Shown here: positions 11,211 through 19,870 of the stretch, one piece after another
Position numbering within the stretch: position 1 is the first letter of the stretch
How the letters are laid out: each line of letters starts with the position of its first letter
Assembly (NCBI GenBank): GCA_023213395.1
Contig: CM041465.1
Location: forward strand, 28,465,741-28,529,740
DNA from: Cycas panzhihuaensis
Taxonomy: Eukaryota > Cycadophyta
Direction: 5' to 3'
DNA: 64,000 nt
Notes under the pieces: model-generated
What the model was told of the DNA's origin: nothing
The model's input: only the letters and a program-made list of their open reading frames with translations
Databases searched by the model: none
Program-made: the position numbers and the translations under genes

Positions 11211-11990
11211 TTAAATAAGAAATAATCCTTGCATAGCCTTAAACAAACTTTCGATAATATCCTATGATTCCTAAGAATCCACAAAGGCCCTTGATGTTTT
11301 TAGGTTTAGGCCAATTTGTGATAACTACTATTTTCTTAGGATTCACTTTGACTCCTTCTTGAGAGATAATATGGCCCAAATATTCTATTTATATTTGCCC
11401 AAATTGATATTTTAATTTTTTTGCATAAAGTTGGTTGTCTGCAAGCACCTGTAATGCCTTATCAACTTGCTGAAGATGGTCTTCCCATGTACGACTGAAG
11501 ATCAAAATGTCATAAAAAAAGACTAACATGAACTTCCTTAAGTAAGGCTAAAAGAGTTTATTCATAAGTCCTTAAGAGGTGGATGGGCATTAGTTAAGCC
11601 AAATGGCATGACTAAAAATTCATAGTGACCTTCATGTGTCCGAAATGCAGTTTTATAAACATCCTTTGCTTTGATCCTGATTTGATAGTATCCTGACCAT
11701 AAATCCAATGATGTGAAGAACATTACTCCATGGAGTTCATTGATGACTAGTATTAGAAATTTATCTTTGATGGTTATCTTATTAAGCTTACGGTAGTCTA
11801 CACACATGCAAAATGAACCATCCTTTTTTCTTACTAAAATCACTAGGGCAGAAAATGTCTTTTTACTTTTCCTAATAATACTAGCATTAAGGAGTTCTTG
11901 AACTAGTCATTCAATTTCATTCTTTTGCTGGTAGGGATACCTATATGGTCGAATACAAGGAGGATTACTTCAAGCCACCAGGTCAATGTT
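11211..11990 (-). pseudogene. Gypsy-1 reverse transcriptase (decayed)
   Basis: The open stretch 11843-11562 contains [20 protein letters not shown] and [12 protein letters not shown], typical Ty3 RT motifs. The catalytic box at 11509-11517 reads F-Y-D where F-D-D is expected, so the first Asp of the pair is replaced by Tyr; Gypsy-2 keeps FDD. The thumb region (KKIVVITN, FLGIIGYYRKF-like) follows toward 11250. Confidence 0.84.
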
Positions 11991-12740
11991 ATAATCTTGG
12001 TCATGTACTGGGAGAAGACCTTAAGGAATATCCTGAAAGACCTAGTTATGGTGGTGAAGTACCAATTTTAGGTCATTTAGTATACCATCATCTTGGAGAA
12101 TGTCCCCTTATGTTGGAAGTTCTTGACCTTCCAGAGCATAATATTTGGCAATGATTCCTATACCATCCTTTTTAATGAGCCTCTCCATACGGTGTGAGCT
12201 AATGATTTGGGTTGATGGAGGAATGATCCCATTTAATTGATAGTCAATTCCTTCAGAAGTAAATCGAATGAAGAGCTCTTACATATTTAGTTGAATGGTC
12301 CCTAGTGGTTTGAGCCATTATACCTCTAATATAACATCAACTCCTCCAACAGGAATGACATACATAGAAGTGGAGAGGTGATAGTCACCCATTTGCAACT
12401 TGATATTGTGACATTTTCCCCCACAAGCGAGTGTCCCTCGATTAGCCACCATAACCTAAAAATTTTTCACAGGATATGGAAAACAATTGAGTTCTTTAGC
12501 AAGTTTCTGATTAATGAAATTATCGGTGCTCCTAGAATCTATGAGGACAACCACCTTCCTTTTCTTAATATACCCAATAAGTTTGAGTGTATAAGGGGCT
12601 GCAATTCTAGCTAGGGAATGCATAGATATAGTAGTAGTATCTTCTTCTTCCTCCTCAGGTGGGTCACAATCATTATTTTCTAGCTCTAATGAGGCTTCTT
12701 CTACTGGTTCCTCATCTTGAACATCCTCAATTATGAATAA
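11991..12740 (-). pseudogene. Gypsy-1 protease (decayed)
   Basis: The retropepsin active site at 12526-12539 reads DSRST, against DSGST in Gypsy-2; replacing the Gly is expected to inactivate it. The following sequence aligns with the open stretch 30286-29876 of Gypsy-2 (MYVIPVGGVDVIL-like, then LGTIQLNM). Stops occur near 12285 and elsewhere. Confidence 0.78.
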
Positions 12741-13625
12741 GCGTCATTCAGGACACTTATGGTCTTTATTCCACTTTTGGTTACAATGAAAATATAACCC
12801 TTTCAATCGTTTCTTATCTATCTCTTAGGAATTCATTTGTCATACACCAGGAACGTGAAATTCTGGTCACTTTTCTAGAAATGTTCATTAGGGGGGTCGG
12901 GATGCCTTATTTTTTGCTTCAATATGTCAAGCAAAATTAATAGCTATAGAGATGTTATCAGGTTTTAAGAGTTGCAACTCATGTATGATGTCATCTCATA
13001 ACCCACCAATGTACAACTCAAGTAATTTATCCTGACAAAGGCCATCAACCCTTATGGAGAGACATTGGTATTCTACTATATAAGCTGAAACAGTCCCCTC
13101 CTGTCTAACTTTAGCTAACTAGTTAAAGTGGTCATGATCCTAGATACTATCATATTGAGCTATAAGATCCTTGAAAAAACCCTCCCATTGATAACTAAGC
13201 CCACCAATTGTTTTCATAACCCATTTGTACCATTGGTAGGGTTCAGTTTCCATGTGTAAAGAAGCAAGAGGGATCTTCTTATCTACTGGAACTTGATAAA
13301 GAGAAAAGTATTGTTCTATTTGGGTGATCCAGATACGTACATCTGTGCCATTGAACTTCTTGATTTCTACCTTAGGAAGGAAGTTTGGATGAAAGTGCCT
13401 ACCATCATTACCTTCATGTTATTTAGCAAAGTGACCCCCACCTATGTGAGTAGTATCATCAAGGTAAATCTTTTCTTCCTTAAAAGGTTTCATGGATGTG
13501 AGCTCTAGCATTATTGCTTCAAATTTTTCATTAAAGTCATTTTGGATTTGTAATATATCTCCTCGAAGTTATGAGACAACATCATTGAGATCTTGAGTCC
13601 AACTTGGGTTCATCTTAGGGGCCAT
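12741..13625 (-). pseudogene. Gypsy-1 gag (decayed)
   Basis: The start ATG at 13625-13623 gives MAPKMNPSWTQDLND, shared with Gypsy-2 (31459). The Retrotrans_gag region (WITQMEQYFSL type, about 13345-13310) and the single zinc-knuckle-like CxxC before KDHKCPE (about 12790-12750) are present. An early stop (about 13570) and others break the frame. Confidence 0.76.
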
Positions 13626-14575
13626 TAGTCCACAAGACCTAAGTTGAATCCTAGTTGGTAAATGTGAATAAAAAGGATTTGACGGGGTGTCTATAGACTA
13701 TTATCTCCAATGTTTTACAATGAGGCAATATGGATTTTATTTTTGCTTTTTATTTTTTATTTTTACTTTTTGCTTTTTTTCCTTTTATTTTTTATTTTAT
13801 TTTATTTTTTTAATTTTTTTTTGCTTTCTACTTTTTTAATTTTTTGGACACTGGTTGACTGACTGACTATGTGTGCATGAACTGATGACAAACTAGCTAG
13901 ACACATTCAATTTAACAAATTGATGATGACTGACTCACTAACTGACTAAGTGTGCACAACCCACTAATAGACTGACCAAGTACACTAGGTATGGGCTTGT
14001 CTGGTTTGCAGGCACTCTAATATACTGATCCCAGGCATAAATAGTATCAACTTACAGAGGTAAATACTCTACTCTGTAGTTGTACTACCCCATCTCTAGG
14101 GTACGTAGAGAGTAACTTCCTGGGACTAACTGCTTACTGATGCACTACAAATTGTAGACGGTCAATAGGTTTCCTATGGTTACCTATACTAGGAAGGCCT
14201 ATCTAGGGGGTCCTCCTATATACCTACAGGTATGTGGAGGCATAATTCCATAGATGAGTTCTATCTAAGTCTTGATTTAGGAGTGTGATCTCCAGTCCTT
14301 CACACAAAGAACAGAAAAGCCACAATGGGCTGAGCCCAAAATGACATATCCTCATGATATTTATAAACCCTCGGCATAGGGTCTCTATCTAAATGCGAAA
14401 TAAAATTGCCTGGTGGCAGTGTTAGGGTAGTTGCACGATTGCAGTGTTATCTACCCCCAAAAAGCAAAGTGACTAAATGGAAATCAAATGAGAATAGGTA
14501 CTAATAAGAAAAAACTGATGGAAAAAAATTGATTATTTAGTACCTTTAACTCTCCCACAAGGAATTGATTGACCA
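13626..14575 (-). other. Gypsy-1 untranslated leader
   Basis: There is no coding sequence. A long T-rich tract on the plus strand (about 13735-13855; A-rich in the element RNA) is the clearest feature. GACTGACT-type short repeats surround 13855-13980. The rest aligns with 31460-32319 of Gypsy-2. Confidence 0.7.
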
Positions 14576-14588
14576 CTCTGATACCACT
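14576..14588 (-). other. Primer binding site next to the Gypsy-1 body (TRIM-type variant)
   Basis: CTCTGATACCACT on the plus strand reads AGTGGTATCAGAG on the minus strand. It carries the two bases (G and C) seen in the TRIM primer site at 32787, not the A and T of the Gypsy-2 primer site at 32320-32333. It is followed on the body side by Gypsy leader sequence. Confidence 0.78.
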
Positions 14589-14653
14589 TATTAGGAACCG
14601 TTACATCAAAACCCCAAGGTGTTAGTGAAGAGGGCCCCCCACCAAGTAGACCA
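14589..14653 (-). repeat. TRIM LTR, reversed copy at the Gypsy-1 5' end
   Basis: On the minus strand this reads TGGTCTACTTGG ... GGTTCCTAATA, 65 bp, followed by the primer site. It aligns with 15317-15381, 32722-32786 and 32975-33039. In this position a Gypsy 5' LTR would be expected. Confidence 0.82.
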
Positions 14654-14748
14654 TTACCCTAGAGCACCCTAGGAGAATGAACAATTTATCCTAGAGCACC
14701 TTGAGATCACCAAGCTTTAAGGGTAAAGCTTTTTTAAGGGGGGGACTT
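14654..14748 (+). repeat. Inverted duplicate of the Gypsy 3' tail and PPT
   Basis: Positions 14659-14748 are the reverse complement of the Gypsy-1 segment next to its own 3' LTR (about 9247-9335): GAGAATGAACAATTTATCCT, AGCTTTAAGGGTAAAGCTT and the AAGGGGGGGACTTTG tract. It encodes the last residues after the chromodomain plus the PPT, here in plus orientation. Confidence 0.82.
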
Positions 14749-15129
14749 TGTTAGGGATCCAACCCCTAACTTACCTTCTCTTATATTCTCTTATATCTTC
14801 TACTTCTTCTCTCTCTTATATCTTTTATTTCTTTTACTTCTTCCCTTTTCTTAATATCCCACATGCATAAGTAGAAGGTTGTGTAGTGGTCATTGAGCAC
14901 TATATATATTCATGTAACATCCCACATGCATAAGGAGGAGGTTGTGTAGTAAGAGTAGAGCCATATATATATTTATGTAATCCTCAGAGTATGGTATCTT
15001 AAATATCATTGTTATTGTATGTAATTGGAAGGTTGCCCCCTCGAAGGGTATTGCAATATAAGTGCTCTTTTGGAGTTATTTGCTTATTATATTAGTGTGA
15101 AATTATCATTAAGGAGTGGTATCCTAACA
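14749..15129 (+). repeat. Gypsy LTR in inverted orientation
   Basis: It starts TGTTAGGGATCC and ends GGTATCCTAACA, 381 bp, the reverse of 8867-9246. In a normal minus-strand element both LTRs would have the same orientation. Here the PPT lies on its left and a primer site on its right, so locally it reads as a plus-strand LTR. Confidence 0.86.
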
Positions 15130-15316
15130 AGTGATATTAGATCCAAGACCCAGGTTCAAATCTCGTGGGGGCAACACCGCTTATGGGGGTGATGGGGTGA
15201 CACGCCAAATATCGCCGATGCGCAAAACATCATTGTAGCCAGGGCTTATGGGGTGCATGAATGCTGGTGAAAGTGGGGCTAAGCGGGGCTAGCCCATTTG
15301 ACTTGGGGGGAGGTAA
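15130..15316 (+). mobile_element. TRIM internal region joined to the Gypsy LTR
   Basis: The region begins AGTGATATTAGATCC, a primer site with the Gypsy-2-type A and T variants, then runs into TRIM sequence (CAAGACCCAGGTTCAAATC, GATGGGGTGACACGCC, GGGGCTAAGCGGGGCTAG) and a GGGGGGAGG polypurine tract. It aligns along its length with 32787-32974. GC content is clearly above the surroundings. It has no coding capacity. Confidence 0.8.
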
Positions 15317-15381
15317 TGGTCTACTTGGTGGGGGGCCTTCTTCACTAACACCTCGGGGTTTTAGTGTAATGATTCCTAATA
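15317..15381 (+). repeat. TRIM LTR at the right end of the Gypsy-1 unit
   Basis: It reads TGGTCTACTTGG ... GATTCCTAATA, 65 bp, and is followed by the GATTA target duplication. Its last bases are nearly the reverse complement of the Gypsy LTR start (TGTTAGGA), so the whole unit has short matching inverted ends. Confidence 0.82.
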
Positions 15382-15386
15382 GATTA
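15382..15386. other. Target-site duplication GATTA, right copy
   Basis: This is the partner of 8862-8866. The next bases (TAAATTTGTCAAA) continue the Copia-1 RT frame that broke off at 8866. Confidence 0.82.
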
Positions 15387-16022
15387 TAAATTTGTCAAAC
15401 TAATTCTAAAATAATGATATCTCAATCTAAATATATTCTAAACTTAATCAAATAATTTAACATGGAAATTTCTAAATCAGCTCCAAATCCTTTACAATTA
15501 GGTATAAAGTTATCCACTAATTGTCCCACACCACTTTGTGATCTTACAACATATCAACAACTCATAGGTAGTCTCATTTACCTAACTCACACCTATCCCA
15601 ATATCTTTTATGATGTTGTTTTATACTTTGGATACATGTAGAATCCTCATGAGTCTCATTGGAAAACATCTAAATGAATTTTAAGATATCTACAAGGTAT
15701 AATATTCTATAGCCTAACCTATAATTCTTGCAAGAATAACCTAAAACTAACAGGTTATATAGACTCAGATTGGGTAAGAGACTCTGATGACCATAAATCT
15801 ACAGCTAGTTATGTTTTCTTTTTAGACTTTTCACCAATTACTTAGTCCAACAAAAGGATGCAAGCCTTATCCTTATCCACAATTGAAGTTGAATATCAAG
15901 CTCTTGTTGAAGCTAGCAAAGAATCACTTTGGATTAAATCTCTTTTAAATGAGCTTGATTTATTTCCCAACTTATCCATTAAACTTTATGTTGATAATCA
16001 ATGAGCTATATCTATTACTACT
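15387..16022 (+). pseudogene. Copia-1 RT end and RNase H, part 2 (decayed)
   Basis: This resumes Copia-1 after Gypsy-1. It includes the ITLSQ-like strand, LYRQLIGSLIYLT-like text at about 15540-15590 (CDLTTYQQLIGSLIYLTHT), SRYMQ-like text at about 15630, and the RNase H strands YSDSDW-like (15765), STIEVEYQALVEASKESLW (about 15880-15935) and LYVDNQ (about 15985-16003). It breaks off at 16022 in the SITT segment, where Copia-2 is inserted, and resumes at 25433. Confidence 0.82.
16018..16022. other. Target-site duplication CTACT, left copy
   Basis: CTACT precedes the Copia-2 LTR and recurs at 25428-25432. Joining the flanks restores a continuous Copia-1 RNase H segment (…ITT then NPVAHSRTKHIELY). 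Confidence 0.83.
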
Positions 16023-16449
16023 TGATAGAATAGGCACATGTATACAATCATCATATCACAGGTATAAAAGGGAAATACAAAAGATAACAATACACATGTA
16101 CACAGGGTTGACAGGTGGAAAACCCCTTCTAGGGAAGAAAAACCACCTCCTAATCTAAGTTATATTAATAAATAAATGAAAAACCAATATAATAACCAAC
16201 CTCCTAAAATAGCTTGGTTTCAGGCATATGGATAGACCTCCTAGATTCCTGGAACTTATTCCATGAATATAGGAAACTAATTAATAGGACAGAGGTTTGT
16301 TAGAATGCAGTTTCGCATTTCAACGACCATCCACAAGTCAATTAAATTTTAACATAAGTTTACAACTTTATAATCACTTAAATAATTTTTAAGACATGTG
16401 ACTTAAATAATAACATTAAGAACATAAGTTTATATTATATAATCTAGCA
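16023..16449 (-). repeat. Copia-2 3' LTR
   Basis: It starts TGATAGAATAGG and ends ATCTAGCA on the plus strand, and aligns over its full length with 25001-25427. Confidence 0.88.
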
Positions 16450-16459
16450 TCCCCCTTTA
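16450..16459 (-). other. Copia-2 polypurine tract
   Basis: TCCCCCTTTA on the plus strand gives TAAAGGGGGA on the minus strand, directly before the 3' LTR. Confidence 0.78.
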
Positions 16460-16619
16460 ATGTAAACTTTTGTACTAAAGAGAAAAGAAGAGCTTCATCA
16501 TGATGATCCCACTTTGATGGAGACTTCTTTTATTTGTAATAAATCTATGAGATGTAAGAACTTTAGTTCAGTTAATGACTTCGTAAGAATATCAGCAATC
16601 TGTAAATCTGTTGGATAAT
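16460..16619 (-). pseudogene. Copia-2 RNase H C-terminus, beyond the LINE
   Basis: On the minus strand this reads SYYPTDLQIADILTKSLTEL, the conserved end of Copia RNase H (the ADILTK motif), then the 3' untranslated part with an AAGAAGTCTCCATCAAAG stretch. It continues the frame interrupted by the LINE at 18319. Confidence 0.8.
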
Positions 16620-16637
16620 AAGATAAATAAACAAGAT
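16620..16637. repeat. LINE-1 target-site duplication, left copy (18 bp)
   Basis: AAGATAAATAAACAAGAT occurs here and again at 18301-18318 without mismatch. It brackets the LINE and is the product of target-primed insertion. Confidence 0.9.
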
Positions 16638-16800
16638 GCTAAGGTGGGGTGGAGGCTCACAAAGGAGGTTGGATCGGCGTGGGGGAAAATCATAGCAAGG
16701 AAGTATTTGGGGGACACCACTGTTTGAGGAGGGGCTTTGTCTGGAGGGGTCCCAGGTCTGGAGAGCTATCAGATCTTCGAGAGGTCTACTGCGGGAAGGT

Positions 16801-17019
16801 ATGCGCTGGAAGTTGGGAAATGGAGAAAGTATTAGGTTTTGGGAAGACAGGTGGTGCGGCCACTTTAAATTTGATGATCTGCCTAATATCGGAGTCTTGA
16901 AGAGGGAGTGTGTAAACCGTTATGGCTCCCTTGTTAAGAATTACTGGATTGGGGCAGGAAAAGACAGGAAGTGGAGATCGTTTGAGGAAGTTCCCGTAAG
17001 TGGGAGCTCGCTGTGGTGA
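16801..17019 (+). pseudogene. LINE-1 post-RT segment
   Basis: This 72-codon open stretch begins MRWKLGNGESIRFWEDRW, a hallmark of plant L1 ORF2 proteins between the RT and the zinc-binding zf-RVT domain. Then follow VNRYGSL and DRKW, also family-typical. The upstream bases 16638-16800 code, with frameshifts, for the preceding conserved tryptophan-containing region. Confidence 0.82.
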
Positions 17020-17129
17020 AAGAGATCTTAGACAATCAAGATATTCAAGAGACCGGCCATGACTCCATAATTTATCGCCTTCCCGCTTATATACTAAAGG
17101 TGGTACAACTTTAGGGTGAACAGAGAGGG

Positions 17130-17631
17130 GTGGGACAGGAACGACCTCCTGGCCGGGGTTTGGAAGATGGGGGTGTTCCCAAAAGTTGCAGCTTTTTGGT
17201 GGCTATGTCTCCAAAACAAATTACTCACTGGATAATCTCTCAAAGAGGGGTATCCACTTGGCTAGTAGATGTGTTCTATGTAAGCAAGTCATGGAATCCT
17301 GGACCACCTTGTATCCATTGTCCCTACTCCGGGCATATGGGGTGCCATGTGGTCCGAGATGGGGTAGCTTGGGCCTCTTCTCAAACTACGGGGAGCAAGT
17401 GGTCGCCTTGGACCTCCCCTTTAAGAGTAAAACCCTATCTAGTCTATGGAAGATGATCCTCACGGTATTCTTTGGTGCATCTGGAAGGAACGTAATAGGA
17501 GGATTTTTGAAGACAAAGGGAAGGATAACTGTGTGTTGTTGATAGAGATCAGGAAAGCCATCTCAGAAATGATGGTTAATCCTAAGGAGGAGAGAATACC
17601 TAAAGGGGAAGAAGATATCATGAGCCAATAG
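17130..17631 (+). pseudogene. LINE-1 zf-RVT region (frameshifted)
   Basis: Pieces in different frames give VWKMGVPKVAAFWWLCLQNK (about 17155-17215), then SLDNLSKRGIHLASRCVLCK (about 17225-17285), the expected hydrophobic and CxxC pattern, and finally ILWCIWKERNRRIFEDK at about 17464-17515. At least two frameshifts separate them. The domain is thought to bind nucleic acid in plant LINE proteins. Confidence 0.78.
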
Positions 17632-17637
17632 GGATTA

Positions 17638-18110
17638 GTGCCCCGAGAGGGCGTCAAAGCAAAGAGAAGAGATGTTAAGTGGCACCCCCCAGATGCCTCA
17701 TGGGTGAAGGTAAATTTTGATGGCGCTGCTAAAGGTAATCCCGGCGAGGCGGGAGGGGGGGGCCTATGTAGGGACCATGATGGTAATTTGAGATGGGCTT
17801 TGCGAATATCCGGGGTTCAATCGAACCGTAAAGTCAAGTTCGGGCGTTGTTAAGGGCCTATATTCTGTTGGAAGAGGAAACCGGGCAAAAGGTGATTTTG
17901 GAAGGGGATTCGATGTACGCGATAAAATGCTTGAGAGGGAAGTCGATCTGGATGGGATAATAGTGATATTTTTAAGGATATCCGTGTTAATGGTCGCTAG
18001 ATCGAGGTCCGATCCAAAGATACTTATAGAGAAGGAAACTTCGTACCGATTGGCTTGCTAATTGGGCGATGATCAATAAAGCGTAAGGTCCGGAAAGAGG
18101 ACTTCCGGAG
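17638..18110 (+). pseudogene. LINE-1 C-terminal RNase H (decayed)
   Basis: The segment ASWVKVNFDGAAKGNPGEAG at about 17695-17755 is an archaeal-like RNase H start with the first catalytic Asp. EGDSMYAIKCL near 17905-17935 gives the next conserved strand and Asp. A final strand with GN near 18030-18045 follows in another frame. Frame breaks occur at about 17850 and later. The presence of RNase H assigns the LINE to the RNase-H-bearing branch of plant L1. Confidence 0.82.
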
Positions 18111-18300
18111 GAGTTAATGAGACCGGTCGGGATGGACGCATGTGGACCGGACACGGAGAAGCAATTCAAAATATGGGCTAGACCATGGGCCATCGCTACT
18201 ATTAATTTATTTATGCCGTTTGGCTTTGATGTACCAGGTTTGGGGACCTAGGTAAAACCCCCTGTAAATTCATTTTACCTTATCAAAAAAAAAAAAAAAA

Positions 18301-18318
18301 AAGATAAATAAACAAGAT
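18301..18318. repeat. LINE-1 target-site duplication, right copy
   Basis: This is identical to 16620-16637. The two A that begin it extend the poly(A) tail, so the tail length is uncertain by two bases. Confidence 0.9.
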
Positions 18319-18960
18319 TATCAGTAACTAAATTACGAATAAAATGTTAATATAATTCAATATGTTTAGTTCTAGAATGAGAAATAGGATTAGTAGCAAT
18401 GGCAATTACACCTTGATTATCAACTTTAATTTCAATTGAAGAGTTTAGAGTTAGACCAATTTCATTTAGTAGTGATTTTAGCCAAAGTGCTTCTTTACCA
18501 GCTTCGACTAATGCTCGATATTAGGCTTCAGTTGTTGATAATACCAGTGCCTGCACTTTTTTGCTAGACCAAGTAATAGGTGAGGAATCAATAAAAAATA
18601 TATAACCTGAAGTAGATTTATGACCATTTGAATCACTTGCCCAATCAGAATAAGTATATCTAGTTAATATTAATGATTTATTATAAAAGTTATAAGTTAA
18701 ACTATAAAACACAGTATTCTTTAGATAGCGTAAGCTTCGTTTAGCTACTTTCCAGTGAGATTCATGTGGTTGTTGCATATATCGAGAGCATAAGGCAACA
18801 GTATAAGAAATGTTAGGGCGAGTATGTGTAAGATAAATTAGACTACCAATGAGTTGTCTGTATAGAGTTGGATCACATAATGGAGTTGAATAATCAGTAG
18901 ACAGTTTAACTTCTGATTGTAAAGGATTGGATACAGGTTTAGTATTTTCCATGTTAAACC
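18319..18960 (-). pseudogene. Copia-2 RT end and RNase H (nearly intact)
   Basis: The 143-codon open stretch 18952-18521 holds MENTKPVSNPLQSEVKLS, LYRQLIGSLIYLTHTRPNIS, SDWASDSNGHKSTSGYIF and VLSTTEA, the standard Copia RT-to-RNase H run with catalytic Asp and Glu. After one stop (at about 18523) it continues with ALVEAGKEALWLKSLL, IEIKVDNQGVIAIA and SRTKHIELY until the LINE insertion. Confidence 0.86.
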
Positions 18961-19870
18961 TCTAAATTAAATCGAGAATATACTTAGGTTGGGATAGTGT
19001 TATATTTGATTGATTTTGATAAACTTGTAAACCTAAAAAGTAATGTAATAGACCTAAATCAGTCATTTCAAATTTGTTCATTAAGTTGATTTGAGATGAT
19101 GAATATTATGGGTTGATGATCCAGTGATAATAATGTCATCAACATAAAGAATTAGAATGGTAAGATTTTCATCTTCATGTTTAAAATAAAGATTTGGATC
19201 ATTAATACATCTAGTGTATCCAATGTGGATTAAGTAATCATCAACTTTAGTATACCAAGCTCGAGGAGCTTGTTTTTAACCATAAATTATTTTTTTAAGT
19301 TTACAGACTAAATTAGGATTTTCAATAAATCTAGGTAGCTGTGGCATGTAGATCTCTTCTTTGAGATCACCATTCAAGAAAGCACTCTTAACATCCATTT
19401 GGTGGATTTCCCAACCAAATTTGGCTGTAAAAGCAATAATTATCTTGATTGTATTCATCTTTGTGACAGGAGCAAAGGTTTCATTATAGTCAATGCCATC
19501 TATTTGGGAAAATCCTTTAGCAACAAGACGAGCTTTATATTTTTCCATCGTGCCTGCTGAGTTATATTTAGTTCTATAAACCCTTTTACAGTCGACTACA
19601 TTTTTTCTAAGTGGGAGAGGAACAAGATCCCAGGTGGAATTTTTAATTAAGGTAGCAAATTCAGTTTGCATAGCATCTTGCCATATAGGATTGTTGCTAG
19701 CTTGTTTAAAAGTTTTGGGATCATTGTTTTCTATTATTTTTTCCATTAAGGCAAAATTTGCATGAACTTTTTGCGCACGTGTGCACCTAGTATCAATAGG
19801 ATTGCCTACATTAGATCTAGCATCAGCAAGTATTTTGGTTGCCCAAACAGGTTGCTTGTAAGTAACCAAA
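18961..19870 (-). pseudogene. Copia-2 reverse transcriptase
   Basis: The 197-codon open stretch 19869-19276 runs from the end of the linker to CKLKKIIYG. It contains NSTWDLVPLP, YNETFAPVTKM and HQMDVKSAFLNGDLKEEIYM, with the first catalytic Asp. After one stop (at about 19278, where YGLKQ is expected) come KQAPRAWYTKV and the YVDD box at 19135-19146. Frame disorder near 19030-19090 separates it from the RNase H part. The catalytic residues are present, but the polyprotein is broken. Confidence 0.87.

Larger units (their letters stand above)
8867..15381 (-). mobile_element. Gypsy-1: chromovirus fused to TRIM sequence, with inverted 5' end
   Basis: A minus-strand Ty3/Gypsy body (gag, protease, RT, RNase H, integrase, chromodomain) lies between a normal 3' LTR (8867-9246) and an unusual right end. 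The right end consists of a TRIM LTR in reverse (14589-14653), an inverted pol tail plus PPT (14654-14748), an inverted Gypsy LTR (14749-15129), TRIM internal sequence (15130-15316) and a TRIM LTR (15317-15381). One GATTA TSD flanks the whole unit, so it probably integrated as one molecule. The outer ends are TGTTAGG and CCTAATA. Coding parts are decayed. Confidence 0.78.
16638..18300 (+). mobile_element. LINE-1: 5'-truncated plant L1-type LINE
   Basis: An 18-bp perfect TSD and a run of 16 A at 18285-18300 mark a complete 5'-truncated LINE insertion of 1,663 bp. Coding remains in order are: the segment after RT (RWKLGNGESIRFWEDRW, 16804-16854), a zf-RVT-like region with CVLCKQ (about 17265-17285), WCIWKERNRRIFED (about 17475-17515), and an RNase H. 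GC content is well above the surrounding Copia DNA and decay is modest, so it is probably one of the younger insertions. It has no endonuclease or RT core and cannot move itself. Confidence 0.9.

Noticed and set aside
12378-12614. A plus-strand 78-codon frame shared with 30212-30448, and 13293-13508 shared with 31127-31342
   Set aside because: They are antisense to the protease and gag of the two Gypsy elements; sharing reflects the common element sequence, not a separate gene.
14589-15381. A DNA transposon or MITE with 65-bp terminal inverted repeats
   Set aside because: The inverted ends are copies of the TRIM LTR, the inside contains a Gypsy LTR, PPT and primer site, and no TSD flanks this part by itself; the matching GATTA copies lie at 8862 and 15382.
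17130-17456. The 108-codon frame MGQERPPGRG... as a gene
   Set aside because: It is a shifted reading of the LINE zf-RVT region; the motif-bearing frames are different and interrupted.
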